Source: Hominisplanchenecus murintestinalis
Lineage (GTDB): Bacteria > Bacillota > Clostridia > Lachnospirales > Lachnospiraceae
Reading direction: 5' to 3'
Assembly (NCBI GenBank): GCA_004793585.1
Contig: SRZB01000003.1
Span: 62,001-126,000, forward strand
Length of the DNA: 64,000 nucleotides
The notes beneath the pieces were generated by a model. It was not told the DNA's origin, did no database searches, and saw nothing but the letters and a program-made list of their open reading frames with translations. The translations under genes were made by a program, and so were the position numbers. Numbering within the stretch: position 1 is the stretch's first letter; the number at the start of each line of letters is the position of its first letter. Shown here in pieces: positions 37,096-46,447 of the stretch.

Positions 37096-40000
37096 TTATT
37101 TCACTTTAACCTTTTTGCTGCATCCGGCTTTCTTCAAAGCTTTCAGAAGTTTTGCTTTCTCTTTCTTGCTCATCTTCTTTGCGCTTACTTTCAGCTTCGC
37201 TGAAGTCTTTTTAAATGCGCCTGCTTTGATGCTCTTTAAAGCCTTGCCTTTTAACTGAACATTTGCCAGCTTCTTGCAGTTCATAAACGCCTGTTTGCCG
37301 ATTGTAGTAACGTTTTTGCCAAGGACTACTTTCTTCAGCTTGGGATTGCCCTTCATGACTTTTGCCCCAACCTCTACTACTTTGCATGTTACGCCGTTAA
37401 TCTTTACTGTATCAGGAACGTTCAATGTCGGCTTTTTCCTATTGATTACTTCTTTCAGCCTGGCTGTTTTCGCTTTTGCGTTAATCACCTGATAACGGCC
37501 GTTGCCTGATTTACCAACGCTTCCATTCCGAATAGGCTCTTTCACCGGAGGATTCGGTGCTGGCCCCGGATTTGGATTCGGGTTTGGCGTTGGATTTGGT
37601 TTCTGCCCGCCGGAATTTCCCTGGTTAATTGGCTTATCCGGTTTTGCCAATGTCTCCTCCATGCTTGCCTTTGCCGCCGCCATATTTTGTTTTGCTTTTT
37701 CCAGCGTATCTTCAGCTTTTGCCAGACTGTCTTTCGCCTTGGCGATCTCTGCTTTCGCCGCATTTGCAGCCGCCTGCTTTTGTGCTTTTATTGCCGGGTC
37801 GGTTGCCTGCGCCGCTTCCATCATTGCGAGGGCATACGCTGCCTCCTGCTGTGCTTTCTCAGCTTTTTTCTTCGTCAGCTCTGCTTTCTGAACTTCCAGA
37901 TCTGCCTGCGCCTTATTATAAACTGCCTGCGCTTTCTTCCATTCCGTTGTCGCGGCATTTACGGCTTTTTCAGCCTCTGCAAGCGTTTTCTTTGCATCGT
38001 CAACTGCCTTACCTGCTTCCTGTACGGCTGCATCCGCCGCTTTTTTCTCATCCTGCTTTTCCTTCAGAAGTTCTGCATTGTCAAAGACATCTGTTTTATA
38101 AAGGGCAAGCTCCCCAATAGCCGCAAAGTCTCCACCGCCTTTCAAAATACGGATCTGCAGATATTTACCTGTCACGGTCTCGTTAAACGGAACCTTAACT
38201 TCTGCTCCTGCCGCAACCTTTTCTTCTGCAACAGTCATATCTCCCTGTGCAATGATGTCGGAAACTGTATGTGTAGCCGCATCAAAGCTGTTTCCTACTA
38301 TATATTGCAGTTTATGAACCAGACCGTTTGTATTGCCAGGTCTCTGCGTAAGTATAAAACCGCTGATCGCATCTATGCCGTCTTTCAGAGTCACTGTAGC
38401 AATTGCCGGATTCGTTTCGCTGACAGTAAAGCGTTCACCAGCCCACTGTGAGTGCCACCATGTGGACACGTCTCCGTCAATCGCGTTCTCTCCGCCCTCG
38501 CCTGATGCCTCTGTATTAACAACAATGCCTGTAAACGGCGCGTCCAGTAAAGAATCCTTTCCATTTACTACTGTTACAGAACAGCTCACCGTCTCAGAAG
38601 AATCCTGCTTCGACGTTGCAGTAATTTCTGCACTGCCTGCTCCCATTGCCTGCACGTAACCATCCGCATCCACGATTACTACATTCTCATCTGAACTGCT
38701 CCAGGTTACATCTTTTGACGCCGTAATTTTTCCAACATCCCCACGCCCGTTCAATTCCATAGTTCTCTTATCTATGGTCAGAGCCTTTTCTCCTGCGCGC
38801 GGTTTTACTACCAGGTTATCAAGGATGAAATCTTTCTGTCCAAAACTATATTCCACGCCTTCTATTTCTGCAAACCTGGTACTGTAAAGCCCAAACCAGG
38901 ACTGCCCTGTACCGGAACCGGTAATGGTAAAGCTGCACTTACCTGTTGTAGACTTCTGTCCAACTGCCGGAGCTGCCGTACCAGCCAGATACTCAGACTG
39001 CTCTGTAATACTCTCGCCATCACCAATCACCATATAGTACATATCGTCACGGCCTGCCTGATAGTCAAACGTAACATCATACGTTACGCCCGGCTCCAGA
39101 TGCAAGTTCTGAGGAATGGTACGGTAAATCAGTCCGTTGTTATTTCCGTGATGCTTCAGAGACCACTTACCGCCGATCACGTCATCCAGAATCATATTTC
39201 CCCACCCAGACTGTGTATATGGGGCGTGCAGCTCAGACAAATGTGTCACATGGTCAGTCACACTCTGAGCCGGACCATATACAAACGGATAAATCCCCTG
39301 TACAACTTCTTCAAAGTCCTGTGTAAAGCTTCCATCCTCATGGACATTATTCAGCGTTTTCTGGACGATCCGGATGTCGTCAAAGTAAGTAATTCCCTCG
39401 CCTGCCTCGCGTCTCAGCACGAGAGTAGCGCTTGTAGACGCCGCTGTAAAGGAAACCAACATAATCTGCATATTGCTTCCCTGCATTCCTCGAAGATTAT
39501 GTGCATCGCACTGCGTATAGTTTCCAGCTACTGATCTCAGTGTATAATTGGAAACAACTTTCGTTCCACCCAGCACTTCAATCCACGCCTTAGCGTCGCT
39601 CTTATTATCTACATAGACTTCCGCAACATAATTTTTGCCTTTTTCCAGACCTGAAATTTCTGTCATAACCTCAAGTTCTTTTTTCGCGCTGCCCATAGAC
39701 AGATATTTATTCCCTGTCGCTACACGGACTACTTTCACATCTGCACTGTCCACATCGCCGCTCCATACCTGTGGGTTCAAAGCGCTTCCATTCTCGCCTG
39801 TACCTGCATAGCTGTTAAATCCTGAATCTTTCACATGTGTTCCTGTGCTCCATTCAGAAACTGTTTTCGGCGCTTCATCGCCTTTCAGCACAACATACGG
39901 CGTATCTGCCTCAGCAGTCAATGTAATCTTGCCATTCTTGACTTCAACGGTCTGTTTCCCTGTACGTCCGACATCTGTCAGTTTATAAACAATAACATTT

Positions 40001-43000
40001 GCCAATCCTGCCCAGTCTTCCTGAAGCTCCCATTCTGTTGTACCGCCTTCATAGTTGTAATGGTACAATTTCTCTTTTTTTGTCTCAGAATCCGTCCACG
40101 GAAGCAGATATTTTACCTCGTCCAGCACTGTCTTACCGTTCAGGGTAATGATTCTTTCAATATAATCATCATCCCTCTGCTCTTCTTTTCTGGTTACTAC
40201 TACCGTATCGCCCTCTTTATTTTTCAGAGTAATCTGCTTTTCATGGTTTCCAACCGGAGACTGGCCTTTCGGATAATTCTCCCATTTGTAAACCAGGTAA
40301 TGCTGCAAGAATTTTGTCGGTAAATTCTCTGCAAAAGTTCCTGTCATGTACGTATTGAAACTATCGTTCGAACCGCCCCAGCCCTCAAAGCCGGTAAGAG
40401 AAAATCCTCCAAGCAGCGGATTGTCAGCCGTACCGCCAAATCTTGGATAATTCAACACGTAAGAATCTTTCTGATGATTACGAAGAAAACGCATAACATC
40501 GCTGTTCATACCTTTCTTCGACTTACCGCCGTAATGTCCTTCTGTCGCCCAATGCTGCCATGTGGAATCATATTCTCCTTCTTCTCCAAACTCCGTAGAG
40601 AATCTCCAGCCCAGACTGTTAAACTGCTGTGCAATCTTACGTGTCTCCCAGGAATCGCCGTACCATACATCCAGGTACATGAAATCCAGATTTGTATCTA
40701 CGGTCTGCTTTTTCTCAGCTACTGTATTCGCGATCGTTTCTGCGTCTGCTACAGTTTCATCTTCCCCTTCTCCTACAACTCCCGGCCATTTATTCGCATA
40801 AAGAGAAGTATCATTCAACTGATCATACAGCTGAAGCATACGTTTGTAGCGAAGTCCGCTGCCAAGATCATACGGGCGGTTAATGGTAAGCGACTGGTCA
40901 AGCCATCCCCATCCTTTCGCACCGACGCCATTAATCAATTTCTCGTTAAAACTCTGTGCTTCCGGATATGCTTCCTGCGCATTGACATGGATTCCCATCT
41001 GGGTATTGTACTTATGCGCAATAGAATTCAGCTTTTTCAGCTCTTCCAATCCTCCAAGACGGTCTGCGACATGCCCGTATTCGGAATTCGCAGAGTCATG
41101 TCCCTCGCTTCCGTACCCCTTCATCATAACTGCCTGAGGAAGTCCGTCCGTTGCCAGATATACTTTCTTAATATTATCGGCTGTTTTCAGATAAGGGTTT
41201 GTTGCCTGGCTGCTGAAGTTCATAGAAATACGATAGTTTACGAGTTCTTTCGTATTTTCCGAACCCATCGGATTATTCATAATATCACGGTATGCAATGG
41301 CTCCGTCCTGCCAGTCTACCGCCCCATCCTGATTCTCATCCCCTGCCAGGCACACTTTTGCACAAGGCAGCTCGCTTACCGGAGTCTTATTATAATCATC
41401 GCTATCATAATCTGCATTAAGCGCCAAATTGCCATATTCATGATACCAAAGCGCACTTGTCAACGACATGCTGTTTACGCCATTATTACGTACTAAACGC
41501 TTGTCTCCCGACATCTCTGAATTACTCCATACGCCTGCGCTGACCCCGTCTGCAGACAGGAATCCATACACGTATCCCGCAGAACTATTTGCCGCGAATC
41601 CATCCTCAAACGTAATCTCCTGGTCTCCGCTGACCTCTGTATCCGTAGATACATTTGCCCCCATAAACTGAGCGTCGCTCTGCTCGTCTGTAATCGTTAC
41701 CAGGTTAAGTTCCGGCACTTCAATCGTATGAATCTTCGGACATCCTTCTTTTTTCTTGATTTCTGTAACTCTCCATATCAAATCATTCTGTTCTACAGAA
41801 ATCTCCACTGTCATTTCCAAATCAATAGAATCTCTTTTCAGCGTCATTGGATATACAGCATTATTCTCACTGATTTTTACTTCACCCATAACAGGAGTAA
41901 TCGCCACGCCATTGATTTTGATTGTGGAAAGCTCTTTTTCCTGTCCCTGAACAGTCTTCTCGCTCCCGCCGTCCGTCAGTTTATACTGCATAACCTGCGG
42001 GAATGTGCTGCTTACAGCTGCTTTTATCTTGTTTGTCTGGATGTAATGCTCATATACGGTCTCTGTTTTCGTCTCCAGTTCAATATCCCCCAGGGATTTG
42101 TCCTCAGTAATTGCAACGCCGGAAATCGTTTTTGCTACATATCCTTTTGCAGATACAGCCACATCATAGGTTCCCTCTTCCACTTCTACAGAAAAGCTGC
42201 CATCGCTTCCGGTCTGTGCACTCTCATAGCCAATACGCACATTCGCTCCCTCAACCGGCTGGCCATTCGTATTTTTAACAGCGCCCGTTACTGTATGAAC
42301 AGGTACCGGAGCTTCTTCCTGGAATGTCTGACCCTCACACTCCGCCAGAAAGCTCCAATCGTTGTCCAGCGCTGTAGTGCCAAGTTTCGCATCCGTAAAA
42401 TGCATAGAAGTTGGAGAGCCCAGACGGAAACCAAATTTTCCATTATCTCCCACCACTTCCGCCAGTATAAAGAAATCCTGCACATTTACGGACTTCGTGA
42501 CATCGTTTACTTTAACTGTCAATGCCTCGCGGGCCAGTGAAATAGAAAACGTCGTCCTGGAACCGTCCGCCTGGTCCGGAATCCCTTCAATTGTATCATA
42601 TTTAGTTCCGCCGCCATTCACATTATATTCATAAAACCAGTGGCTATCTTTATCATATCCTACGTACAGGAAATTGTTATCATCCAAATAAGTATAAAAG
42701 AAACCAAGCCTTGCATCCGCCGTACTGTCGCCCTGCTTCTCATATGTAACGCTAAACGTTCCGTCATTTGCAGGCATCCTTTCGGTGTTATGCAGCAGTA
42801 CTGCTGCCGGCTTAGTAGATGCATTGGAATACGAATGATTATTCCCATTTCCGCTTCCTGTTTCCACATGATACCATTTCTTTGCCTCAGCCGCCTCCGC
42901 CTGCATCGCCGGAAGGCTTGACAGGACAGGCGTAAATGCCAGCACGAACGCCAGCAGACCCGACAGGAAAGAACGTATCAACCTCTTGCTGCTCTTTTCT

Positions 43001-43008
43001 CTCATCAT
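37096..43008 (-). CDS. Secreted endo-alpha-N-acetylgalactosaminidase, GH101
   Basis: This 1,970-residue secreted enzyme removes the core-1 disaccharide (Gal-beta-1,3-GalNAc) from Ser/Thr of mucin. The start is ATG 43008 or the next ATG, after AAGGAGGATTT. The signal peptide ends near MQAEAAEA. The N-terminal region has a lectin-like module and a carboxypeptidase-regulatory-like repeat (about 237-315). The GH101 core (about 330-1130) has MMKGYGSEGHDSAN, MGIHVNAQEAYPEA and YLDVWYGDSWE, where D780 fits the nucleophile; an acidic residue in STEFGEEGEYDS (from 804) fits the acid/base. C-terminal parts are galactose-binding-like, Big_2-like (about 1405-1480) and CBM32-like (about 1483-1640). An alanine-rich coiled coil (about 1640-1790), a Pro/Asn linker and a BspA-type leucine-rich repeat end it. 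No LPxTG is present. Confidence 0.94.
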   Translation of the reverse strand: MMREKSSKRLIRSFLSGLLAFVLAFTPVLSSLPAMQAEAAEAKKWYHVETGSGNGNNHSYSNASTKPAAVLLHNTERMPANDGTFSVTYEKQGDSTADARLGFFYTYLDDNNFLYVGYDKDSHWFYEYNVNGGGTKYDTIEGIPDQADGSRTTFSISLAREALTVKVNDVTKSVNVQDFFILAEVVGDNGKFGFRLGSPTSMHFTDAKLGTTALDNDWSFLAECEGQTFQEEAPVPVHTVTGAVKNTNGQPVEGANVRIGYESAQTGSDGSFSVEVEEGTYDVAVSAKGYVAKTISGVAITEDKSLGDIELETKTETVYEHYIQTNKIKAAVSSTFPQVMQYKLTDGGSEKTVQGQEKELSTIKINGVAITPVMGEVKISENNAVYPMTLKRDSIDLEMTVEISVEQNDLIWRVTEIKKKEGCPKIHTIEVPELNLVTITDEQSDAQFMGANVSTDTEVSGDQEITFEDGFAANSSAGYVYGFLSADGVSAGVWSNSEMSGDKRLVRNNGVNSMSLTSALWYHEYGNLALNADYDSDDYNKTPVSELPCAKVCLAGDENQDGAVDWQDGAIAYRDIMNNPMGSENTKELVNYRISMNFSSQATNPYLKTADNIKKVYLATDGLPQAVMMKGYGSEGHDSANSEYGHVADRLGGLEELKKLNSIAHKYNTQMGIHVNAQEAYPEAQSFNEKLINGVGAKGWGWLDQSLTINRPYDLGSGLRYKRMLQLYDQLNDTSLYANKWPGVVGEGEDETVADAETIANTVAEKKQTVDTNLDFMYLDVWYGDSWETRKIAQQFNSLGWRFSTEFGEEGEYDSTWQHWATEGHYGGKSKKGMNSDVMRFLRNHQKDSYVLNYPRFGGTADNPLLGGFSLTGFEGWGGSNDSFNTYMTGTFAENLPTKFLQHYLVYKWENYPKGQSPVGNHEKQITLKNKEGDTVVVTRKEEQRDDDYIERIITLNGKTVLDEVKYLLPWTDSETKKEKLYHYNYEGGTTEWELQEDWAGLANVIVYKLTDVGRTGKQTVEVKNGKITLTAEADTPYVVLKGDEAPKTVSEWSTGTHVKDSGFNSYAGTGENGSALNPQVWSGDVDSADVKVVRVATGNKYLSMGSAKKELEVMTEISGLEKGKNYVAEVYVDNKSDAKAWIEVLGGTKVVSNYTLRSVAGNYTQCDAHNLRGMQGSNMQIMLVSFTAASTSATLVLRREAGEGITYFDDIRIVQKTLNNVHEDGSFTQDFEEVVQGIYPFVYGPAQSVTDHVTHLSELHAPYTQSGWGNMILDDVIGGKWSLKHHGNNNGLIYRTIPQNLHLEPGVTYDVTFDYQAGRDDMYYMVIGDGESITEQSEYLAGTAAPAVGQKSTTGKCSFTITGSGTGQSWFGLYSTRFAEIEGVEYSFGQKDFILDNLVVKPRAGEKALTIDKRTMELNGRGDVGKITASKDVTWSSSDENVVIVDADGYVQAMGAGSAEITATSKQDSSETVSCSVTVVNGKDSLLDAPFTGIVVNTEASGEGGENAIDGDVSTWWHSQWAGERFTVSETNPAIATVTLKDGIDAISGFILTQRPGNTNGLVHKLQYIVGNSFDAATHTVSDIIAQGDMTVAEEKVAAGAEVKVPFNETVTGKYLQIRILKGGGDFAAIGELALYKTDVFDNAELLKEKQDEKKAADAAVQEAGKAVDDAKKTLAEAEKAVNAATTEWKKAQAVYNKAQADLEVQKAELTKKKAEKAQQEAAYALAMMEAAQATDPAIKAQKQAAANAAKAEIAKAKDSLAKAEDTLEKAKQNMAAAKASMEETLAKPDKPINQGNSGGQKPNPTPNPNPNPGPAPNPPVKEPIRNGSVGKSGNGRYQVINAKAKTARLKEVINRKKPTLNVPDTVKINGVTCKVVEVGAKVMKGNPKLKKVVLGKNVTTIGKQAFMNCKKLANVQLKGKALKSIKAGAFKKTSAKLKVSAKKMSKKEKAKLLKALKKAGCSKKVKVK

Positions 43009-43106
43009 AAATCCTCCTTTTAACTATTTCCCCTTGCTTACCAAGGAAGGCTGCTCTGGCTATTCTTTGGTAATTTCTTCCCCAGAGCATCCTTTTGTTA
43101 CTATCC

Positions 43107-43112
43107 ATTATA
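43107..43112 (-). promoter_or_regulatory. Likely -10 box of the GH101 gene
   Basis: TATAAT on the minus strand about 100 bp before the GH101 start. A -35 box at the right spacing is weak (TAGAAA). The leader between it and the gene can fold a 7-bp stem, GCTCTGG with CCAGAGC (about 43052-43087). Confidence 0.4.
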
Positions 43113-43189
43113 CACATTCTCACAATTTTTTCTATATCTTTTAGCAATTTTATGTATCTTTTTTCTAAAAACAGCTATGCAGGACCATG

Positions 43190-43320
43190 CACGCAGTCAA
43201 AGACCCCGCCGCAAGCAACAGGGCATCAAACTTGAAACGCCCCAAAGGGCGGAGTATTTGAGCCTCGCGGCAGTCGCCAAATGCCTGCAAGCAGTCACTT
43301 GGCTCGTTGCTCGCGGGAAT
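43190..43320. repeat. Degenerate palindromic intergenic repeat
   Basis: The segment begins GTCAAAGACCCCGC and ends CTTGGCTCGTTGCTCGCGGG. A shorter relative lies at 52977-53023, with GTCAAAGCCCCCGC at its start and CTTGGCTCATTGCTGGCGGG at its end. The outer parts match closely, and the copy here has about 75 bp more in the middle with its own inverted repeats. No protein is encoded. It looks like a non-autonomous palindromic repeat family. Confidence 0.5.
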
Positions 43321-43348
43321 AAAAAAAGCTGCGTCAGCAGCTTTTTTC
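43321..43348 (-). terminator. Terminator of the tRNA-Gly transcript
   Basis: A palindrome AAAAAAGCTGC-GTCA-GCAGCTTTTTT about 35 bp downstream of the tRNA on its strand, with a run of T on either side. Confidence 0.75.
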
Positions 43349-43380
43349 TATACCTAAATCCTCTTTTTAGACAGCAAAAA

Positions 43381-43453
43381 AGCGCGAGACGGGACTCGAA
43401 CCCGCGGCCTCGACCTTGGCAAGGTCGCGCTCCACCAACTGAGCCACTCGCGC
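43381..43453 (-). tRNA. tRNA-Gly (GCC anticodon)
   Basis: The minus strand folds into a complete cloverleaf of 73 nt. The acceptor stem GCGCGAG / CTCGCGC pairs fully, with discriminator T. The D arm is GCTCAGTTGGTGGAGC. The anticodon stem CGACC / GGTCG encloses TTGCCAA, which gives anticodon GCC (glycine). The T arm has GGGTTCGAGTCCC. The CCA end is not encoded, so it relies on an enzyme like the cca product at 26.5 kb. No attachment-site duplication of the 3' end is seen beside it. Confidence 0.95.
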
Positions 43454-43516
43454 ATTTATGTTCCCTTGAACACAGATAGTATCATACTATTTTTCCCGTA
43501 TTTTGTCAATACCTTT

Positions 43517-44278
43517 TTATCGTAAAATTACGCTAAGCACATACTGGTTATTCGGCAATGCAATATGGGTGATATTATCCAGCTTAATCAAATCCACATC
43601 AACCCATAACTCTTCCGCCGCCACCATCACATGTGCCAGCATAATCCCAAAATTAAACTCACTGTGCGGATTCCTCTTGCGCCGAAACCCTGACGCCTTC
43701 TTTGAAAATACATGAAAACGGTTTTCATATACAGCAAATCTCCAGGGCTGGCCATTAAAACTGGATGGAGCCAGCCGTGCAGCTTCCAGCATCTCTCTCA
43801 CATGGGTTTTCGGCTGGCCTTTAAACACACATAGCTCTTCCATTGGCAGCCTTCTGTACTCCTGGTTTTTCCCTCTGCCCTTCGGGTATCCAAAAGCCAT
43901 CACCATCACGCAAGAAAGCCCCTCCTCCTGCTGACTGTTCCTGGGCACCCCAGCCATCCCCTGATAACAGGTTCCCACACCCTGAGAAGTGAGGTAAAGG
44001 GCTATCTGCTGCATGACATATCCCGCATTCATCTCGCTCTTTTCCTTCTGTTCCGTGAAAACCGCCAGGTAATGCGGGGCAGAAACATTAGAAAAACCCG
44101 AAAATCTAATTTTTTTCCCACGTTCAGGAAAAACCTGTATACGAATTCTGATTTCCGGAAACAGCGGCTCTGTTTCATCCAGGAACCGGAATATTCCTTC
44201 TATAACACTATCCTCTACTGCCTCCTTACGGTATTTCCGCACGGAGTGCCTGGCATACATCGCTTCATATAAATTCAT
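43517..44278 (-). CDS. Nitroreductase-like flavoprotein
   Basis: This 253-residue protein is taken from ATG 44278 after AGGTG; the GTG at 44287 would add three residues. It begins NLYEAMYARHSVRKYRKEAV, the common start of FMN nitroreductases (ARHSVRKY binds FMN phosphate). In the second half, REMLEAARLAPSSFNGQPWR is the family's second flavin and substrate region. The double arrangement fits the TM1586-like nitroreductase group. Substrate unknown. It is the last of three minus-strand genes with 135 bp before it that contain no gene. Confidence 0.85.
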   Translation of the reverse strand: MNLYEAMYARHSVRKYRKEAVEDSVIEGIFRFLDETEPLFPEIRIRIQVFPERGKKIRFSGFSNVSAPHYLAVFTEQKEKSEMNAGYVMQQIALYLTSQGVGTCYQGMAGVPRNSQQEEGLSCVMVMAFGYPKGRGKNQEYRRLPMEELCVFKGQPKTHVREMLEAARLAPSSFNGQPWRFAVYENRFHVFSKKASGFRRKRNPHSEFNFGIMLAHVMVAAEELWVDVDLIKLDNITHIALPNNQYVLSVILR

Positions 44279-44413
44279 ATTCGTCACCTGTTGAACATCC
44301 TGGCAATTTTCCCCTGCCGTCCGCCTAAAATCACTAATCCTTCAGACAGCTCTGGCTGTCACTTGTTTGTTAAGATATTGTAACATAATTTCAAAGAAAT
44401 GCAACCAATTCCT

Positions 44414-45139
44414 TTATATTTTTGAAACTTTTCCACTGAGATAGTATGTCCATTTTCTAAAATAGCCGAGACTGTGCAGCTCAAATTTTCCATATTCCAT
44501 CGGAATTTCCAGCCATTCTTCCAGAGTTTTCTTTCCCGGAAGCCATTTGCGGCGGTGTACTTTTGACTCATAGCGGTAATCATCAAACCCATCCCCAAGC
44601 CGGTATGCTTCCAGCGAAAAGTTAAACATCGCAAGACTCTCATGGTACAGTTTTCGGGGACGCGGATGCTCCCGTTCTGCCACGCCCGGCATAAATTCTT
44701 TCTCACGCCCTAATATCCAGTTCAGAAATGGGTCATATAAATAATATACCGAAGGAACATAAGGAAATTCCAGTCCCTTCTGCCCTTCTGCGTCATGATA
44801 ATGCAGGATGATTTTTATTTTCAGCAATTCCCGTTCTACCGATACCGCCGCAATCTGCTGCCTTAAAATCTCCTCCTTCCGTATCGCTGCCTCTCCTCCT
44901 GTCTCACTTTCCCTAAAAAAAAGAATTCTGTCTTTGCCATATCCAAACACATACGCATAAGACTGCTGGCTTGTACGCCGCTTCGGTGCATGTACAAACT
45001 GATAATCAGAAAAGGCTCCTTTTATCCAGGCGTTTACCGCCTCCGCATATTGTTCCGGAATTTCCTCTGCACTCCAAATCCGCACCGGCCATTCGCTCAC
45101 CGTAGGACGTCCGTCCACTCTGCATTTTTTCCTCAGCAT
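44414..45139 (-). CDS. Conserved protein of unknown function
   Basis: A soluble protein of 241 residues with no signal peptide or membrane segment. It is rich in aromatic and charged residues (SVYYLYDPFLNWILGREKEF, FSDYQFVHAPKRRTSQQSY, DDYRYESKVHRRKWLPGKK). I do not recognise a domain or a catalytic motif. The codon use and a credible start (ATG 45139) support a real gene. It lies 84 bp after the DJ-1-like gene and before the nitroreductase-like gene on the same strand. That position may hint at a stress-related role but proves nothing. Confidence 0.7.
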   Translation of the reverse strand: MLRKKCRVDGRPTVSEWPVRIWSAEEIPEQYAEAVNAWIKGAFSDYQFVHAPKRRTSQQSYAYVFGYGKDRILFFRESETGGEAAIRKEEILRQQIAAVSVERELLKIKIILHYHDAEGQKGLEFPYVPSVYYLYDPFLNWILGREKEFMPGVAEREHPRPRKLYHESLAMFNFSLEAYRLGDGFDDYRYESKVHRRKWLPGKKTLEEWLEIPMEYGKFELHSLGYFRKWTYYLSGKVSKI

Positions 45140-45223
45140 ATCATTTCTTCCTCTCCGTCATATTTTTCCGCCAACAGCTTTTATTTTCGTATACTATGAA
45201 TTTTCCTGATATTTATTGACTAC

Positions 45224-45775
45224 TTATCTGCGGAAGATGATTGCCTCTGCAATACGTTCTGCCTCCTCTTCACCCTTCAGGCAGGAAATCATCTCAAGCC
45301 CAAAAGGAATTGCCGTCCCCATCCCTCTGCTGGTAGTGATATGCCCGTCTGTCACCACCTGCTCTCTCAGCACTTCCGCACCGGCCAGGCGCTCCTCAAA
45401 GCCCGGATAGCATACAGCCTTCTTTCCTCTCAGAAGCCCTAAATCTCCCAGCACACTCGGCGCTGCGCAAATTGCCCCGATTCTGATTTTCTGTTCATCT
45501 GCTTTCTTTAACAATGCAGTTAATTTTTCACACGCACCCAAATGCTTCGTCCCCGGCATTCCTCCCGGCAGCACCAACATGGCTGCCTCTTCCAGAGAGA
45601 CCTCATCTATAGAGGTATCCATTCCTACACAGATACCGTGGCTGCCCGTCACGCTGCCCTCCCCCGAAATTCCCGTCATCTTCACGGAAACATCTGCCCG
45701 GCGCAGCAAATCCACTACTGTCAGCGCTTCAATCTCTTCAAAGCCCTCTGCAAAAAATACATATACGTTCTTCAT
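45224..45775 (-). CDS. DJ-1/PfpI family protein
   Basis: This 183-residue protein has the class I glutamine amidotransferase-like fold. VYVFFAEGFEEIEALTVVDLL is the standard DJ-1 beginning (seen in FAEGFEEIEALT), with the glutamate that contacts the reactive cysteine. LVLPGGMPGTKHL follows, and the nucleophile elbow IGAICAAPSVLG holds that cysteine. VTDGHITTSRGMGTAI near the end completes the family pattern. Members act as chaperones, deglycases or stress-response proteins; the actual reaction is disputed in the family. The length is normal. Confidence 0.92.
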   Translation of the reverse strand: MKNVYVFFAEGFEEIEALTVVDLLRRADVSVKMTGISGEGSVTGSHGICVGMDTSIDEVSLEEAAMLVLPGGMPGTKHLGACEKLTALLKKADEQKIRIGAICAAPSVLGDLGLLRGKKAVCYPGFEERLAGAEVLREQVVTDGHITTSRGMGTAIPFGLEMISCLKGEEEAERIAEAIIFRR

Positions 45776-45936
45776 TGTCCCTGTTTCTCCTCCTTCTCAT
45801 TTTACAGACGAAGCCTACAAGCCTACAATCTGAATTAATTATACTACCATTTTCCCTTTCTGTGTAGTATAATACACCTCAAATCGCGGTTTGTCAGAGA
45901 GCCTGACTCTTATCCCGCCTGATTCTGGAGGAATTT

Positions 45937-46386
45937 ATGGAAATTGAACGAAAATTTTTGATTACGGAACTCCCGGAAAACCTGACGCAGTATAACTGCC
46001 GCCGGATTGAGCAGGGCTACCTGTGTACTGCTCCCGTGGTGCGTATCCGGCGCCAGGATGAAGAATATTACCTTACCTATAAGTCTAAGGGTATGATGGT
46101 TCGTGAAGAATACAATCTTCCTCTGACTGCAGAAGCCTATGCACATCTCAGAGAAAAAACAGACGGAAACTTGATCAGCAAACAGCGCTACCTGATTCCG
46201 CTGAATGAAACATTAACGGCTGAATTGGATATCTTTGACGCCCCGTTTGCGCCGCTTATGCTGGCAGAAGTAGAATTTTCTTCCGAGGAAGAGGCAAATT
46301 CTTTCGTTCCGCCCGCATGGTTCGGGGAGGACGTTACTTTTTCAGGAAAATATCACAACAGCTATTTAAGCTGTCTCAAATTCTAA
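45937..46386 (+). CDS. CYTH domain protein
   Basis: This 149-residue protein begins with the CYTH signature MEIERKFLI (ExExK), followed by RIEQGYLC, VRIRRQDEEYYLTYKSKG and later ELDIFDAP and LAEVEFSSEEEA. These acidic and basic residues line a tunnel that binds triphosphates and metal. Bacterial stand-alone CYTH proteins hydrolyse inorganic triphosphate or similar substrates. CTGGAGGAATTT precedes the ATG. It is the only plus-strand gene in this stretch, and a terminator follows. Confidence 0.92.
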   Translation: MEIERKFLITELPENLTQYNCRRIEQGYLCTAPVVRIRRQDEEYYLTYKSKGMMVREEYNLPLTAEAYAHLREKTDGNLISKQRYLIPLNETLTAELDIFDAPFAPLMLAEVEFSSEEEANSFVPPAWFGEDVTFSGKYHNSYLSCLKF

Positions 46387-46393
46387 ATATGGT

Positions 46394-46428
46394 AAGCGCT
46401 GGACAGCATCTTCTCCTGTCCGGCGCTT
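46394..46428. terminator. Bidirectional terminator between CYTH and deacetylase genes
   Basis: Arms AAGCGCTGGACAG and CTGTCCGGCGCTT pair with one G-T, enclosing a 9-nt loop, between convergent genes at 46386 and 46448. Confidence 0.75.
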
Positions 46429-46447
46429 ATATATATTATATATGCTT

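Noticed and set aside
41290-41350. Dockerin-like loop GDENQDGAVDWQDGAI in the GH101 protein
   Set aside because: This single calcium loop is inside the GH101 catalytic region, where the family itself has such a loop; there is no second repeat, so it is not a dockerin.
40474-41496. Long plus-strand ORF of 340 codons opposite the GH101 gene
   Set aside because: It is antisense to the conserved GH101 catalytic domain, its translation is rich in Cys, Ile and Arg with no domain, and no ribosome site precedes it.
43381-43453. tRNA-Gly as an integration site for a genomic island
   Set aside because: No duplicate of the tRNA 3' end and no integrase gene lies near it; the neighbouring repeat is of another kind.
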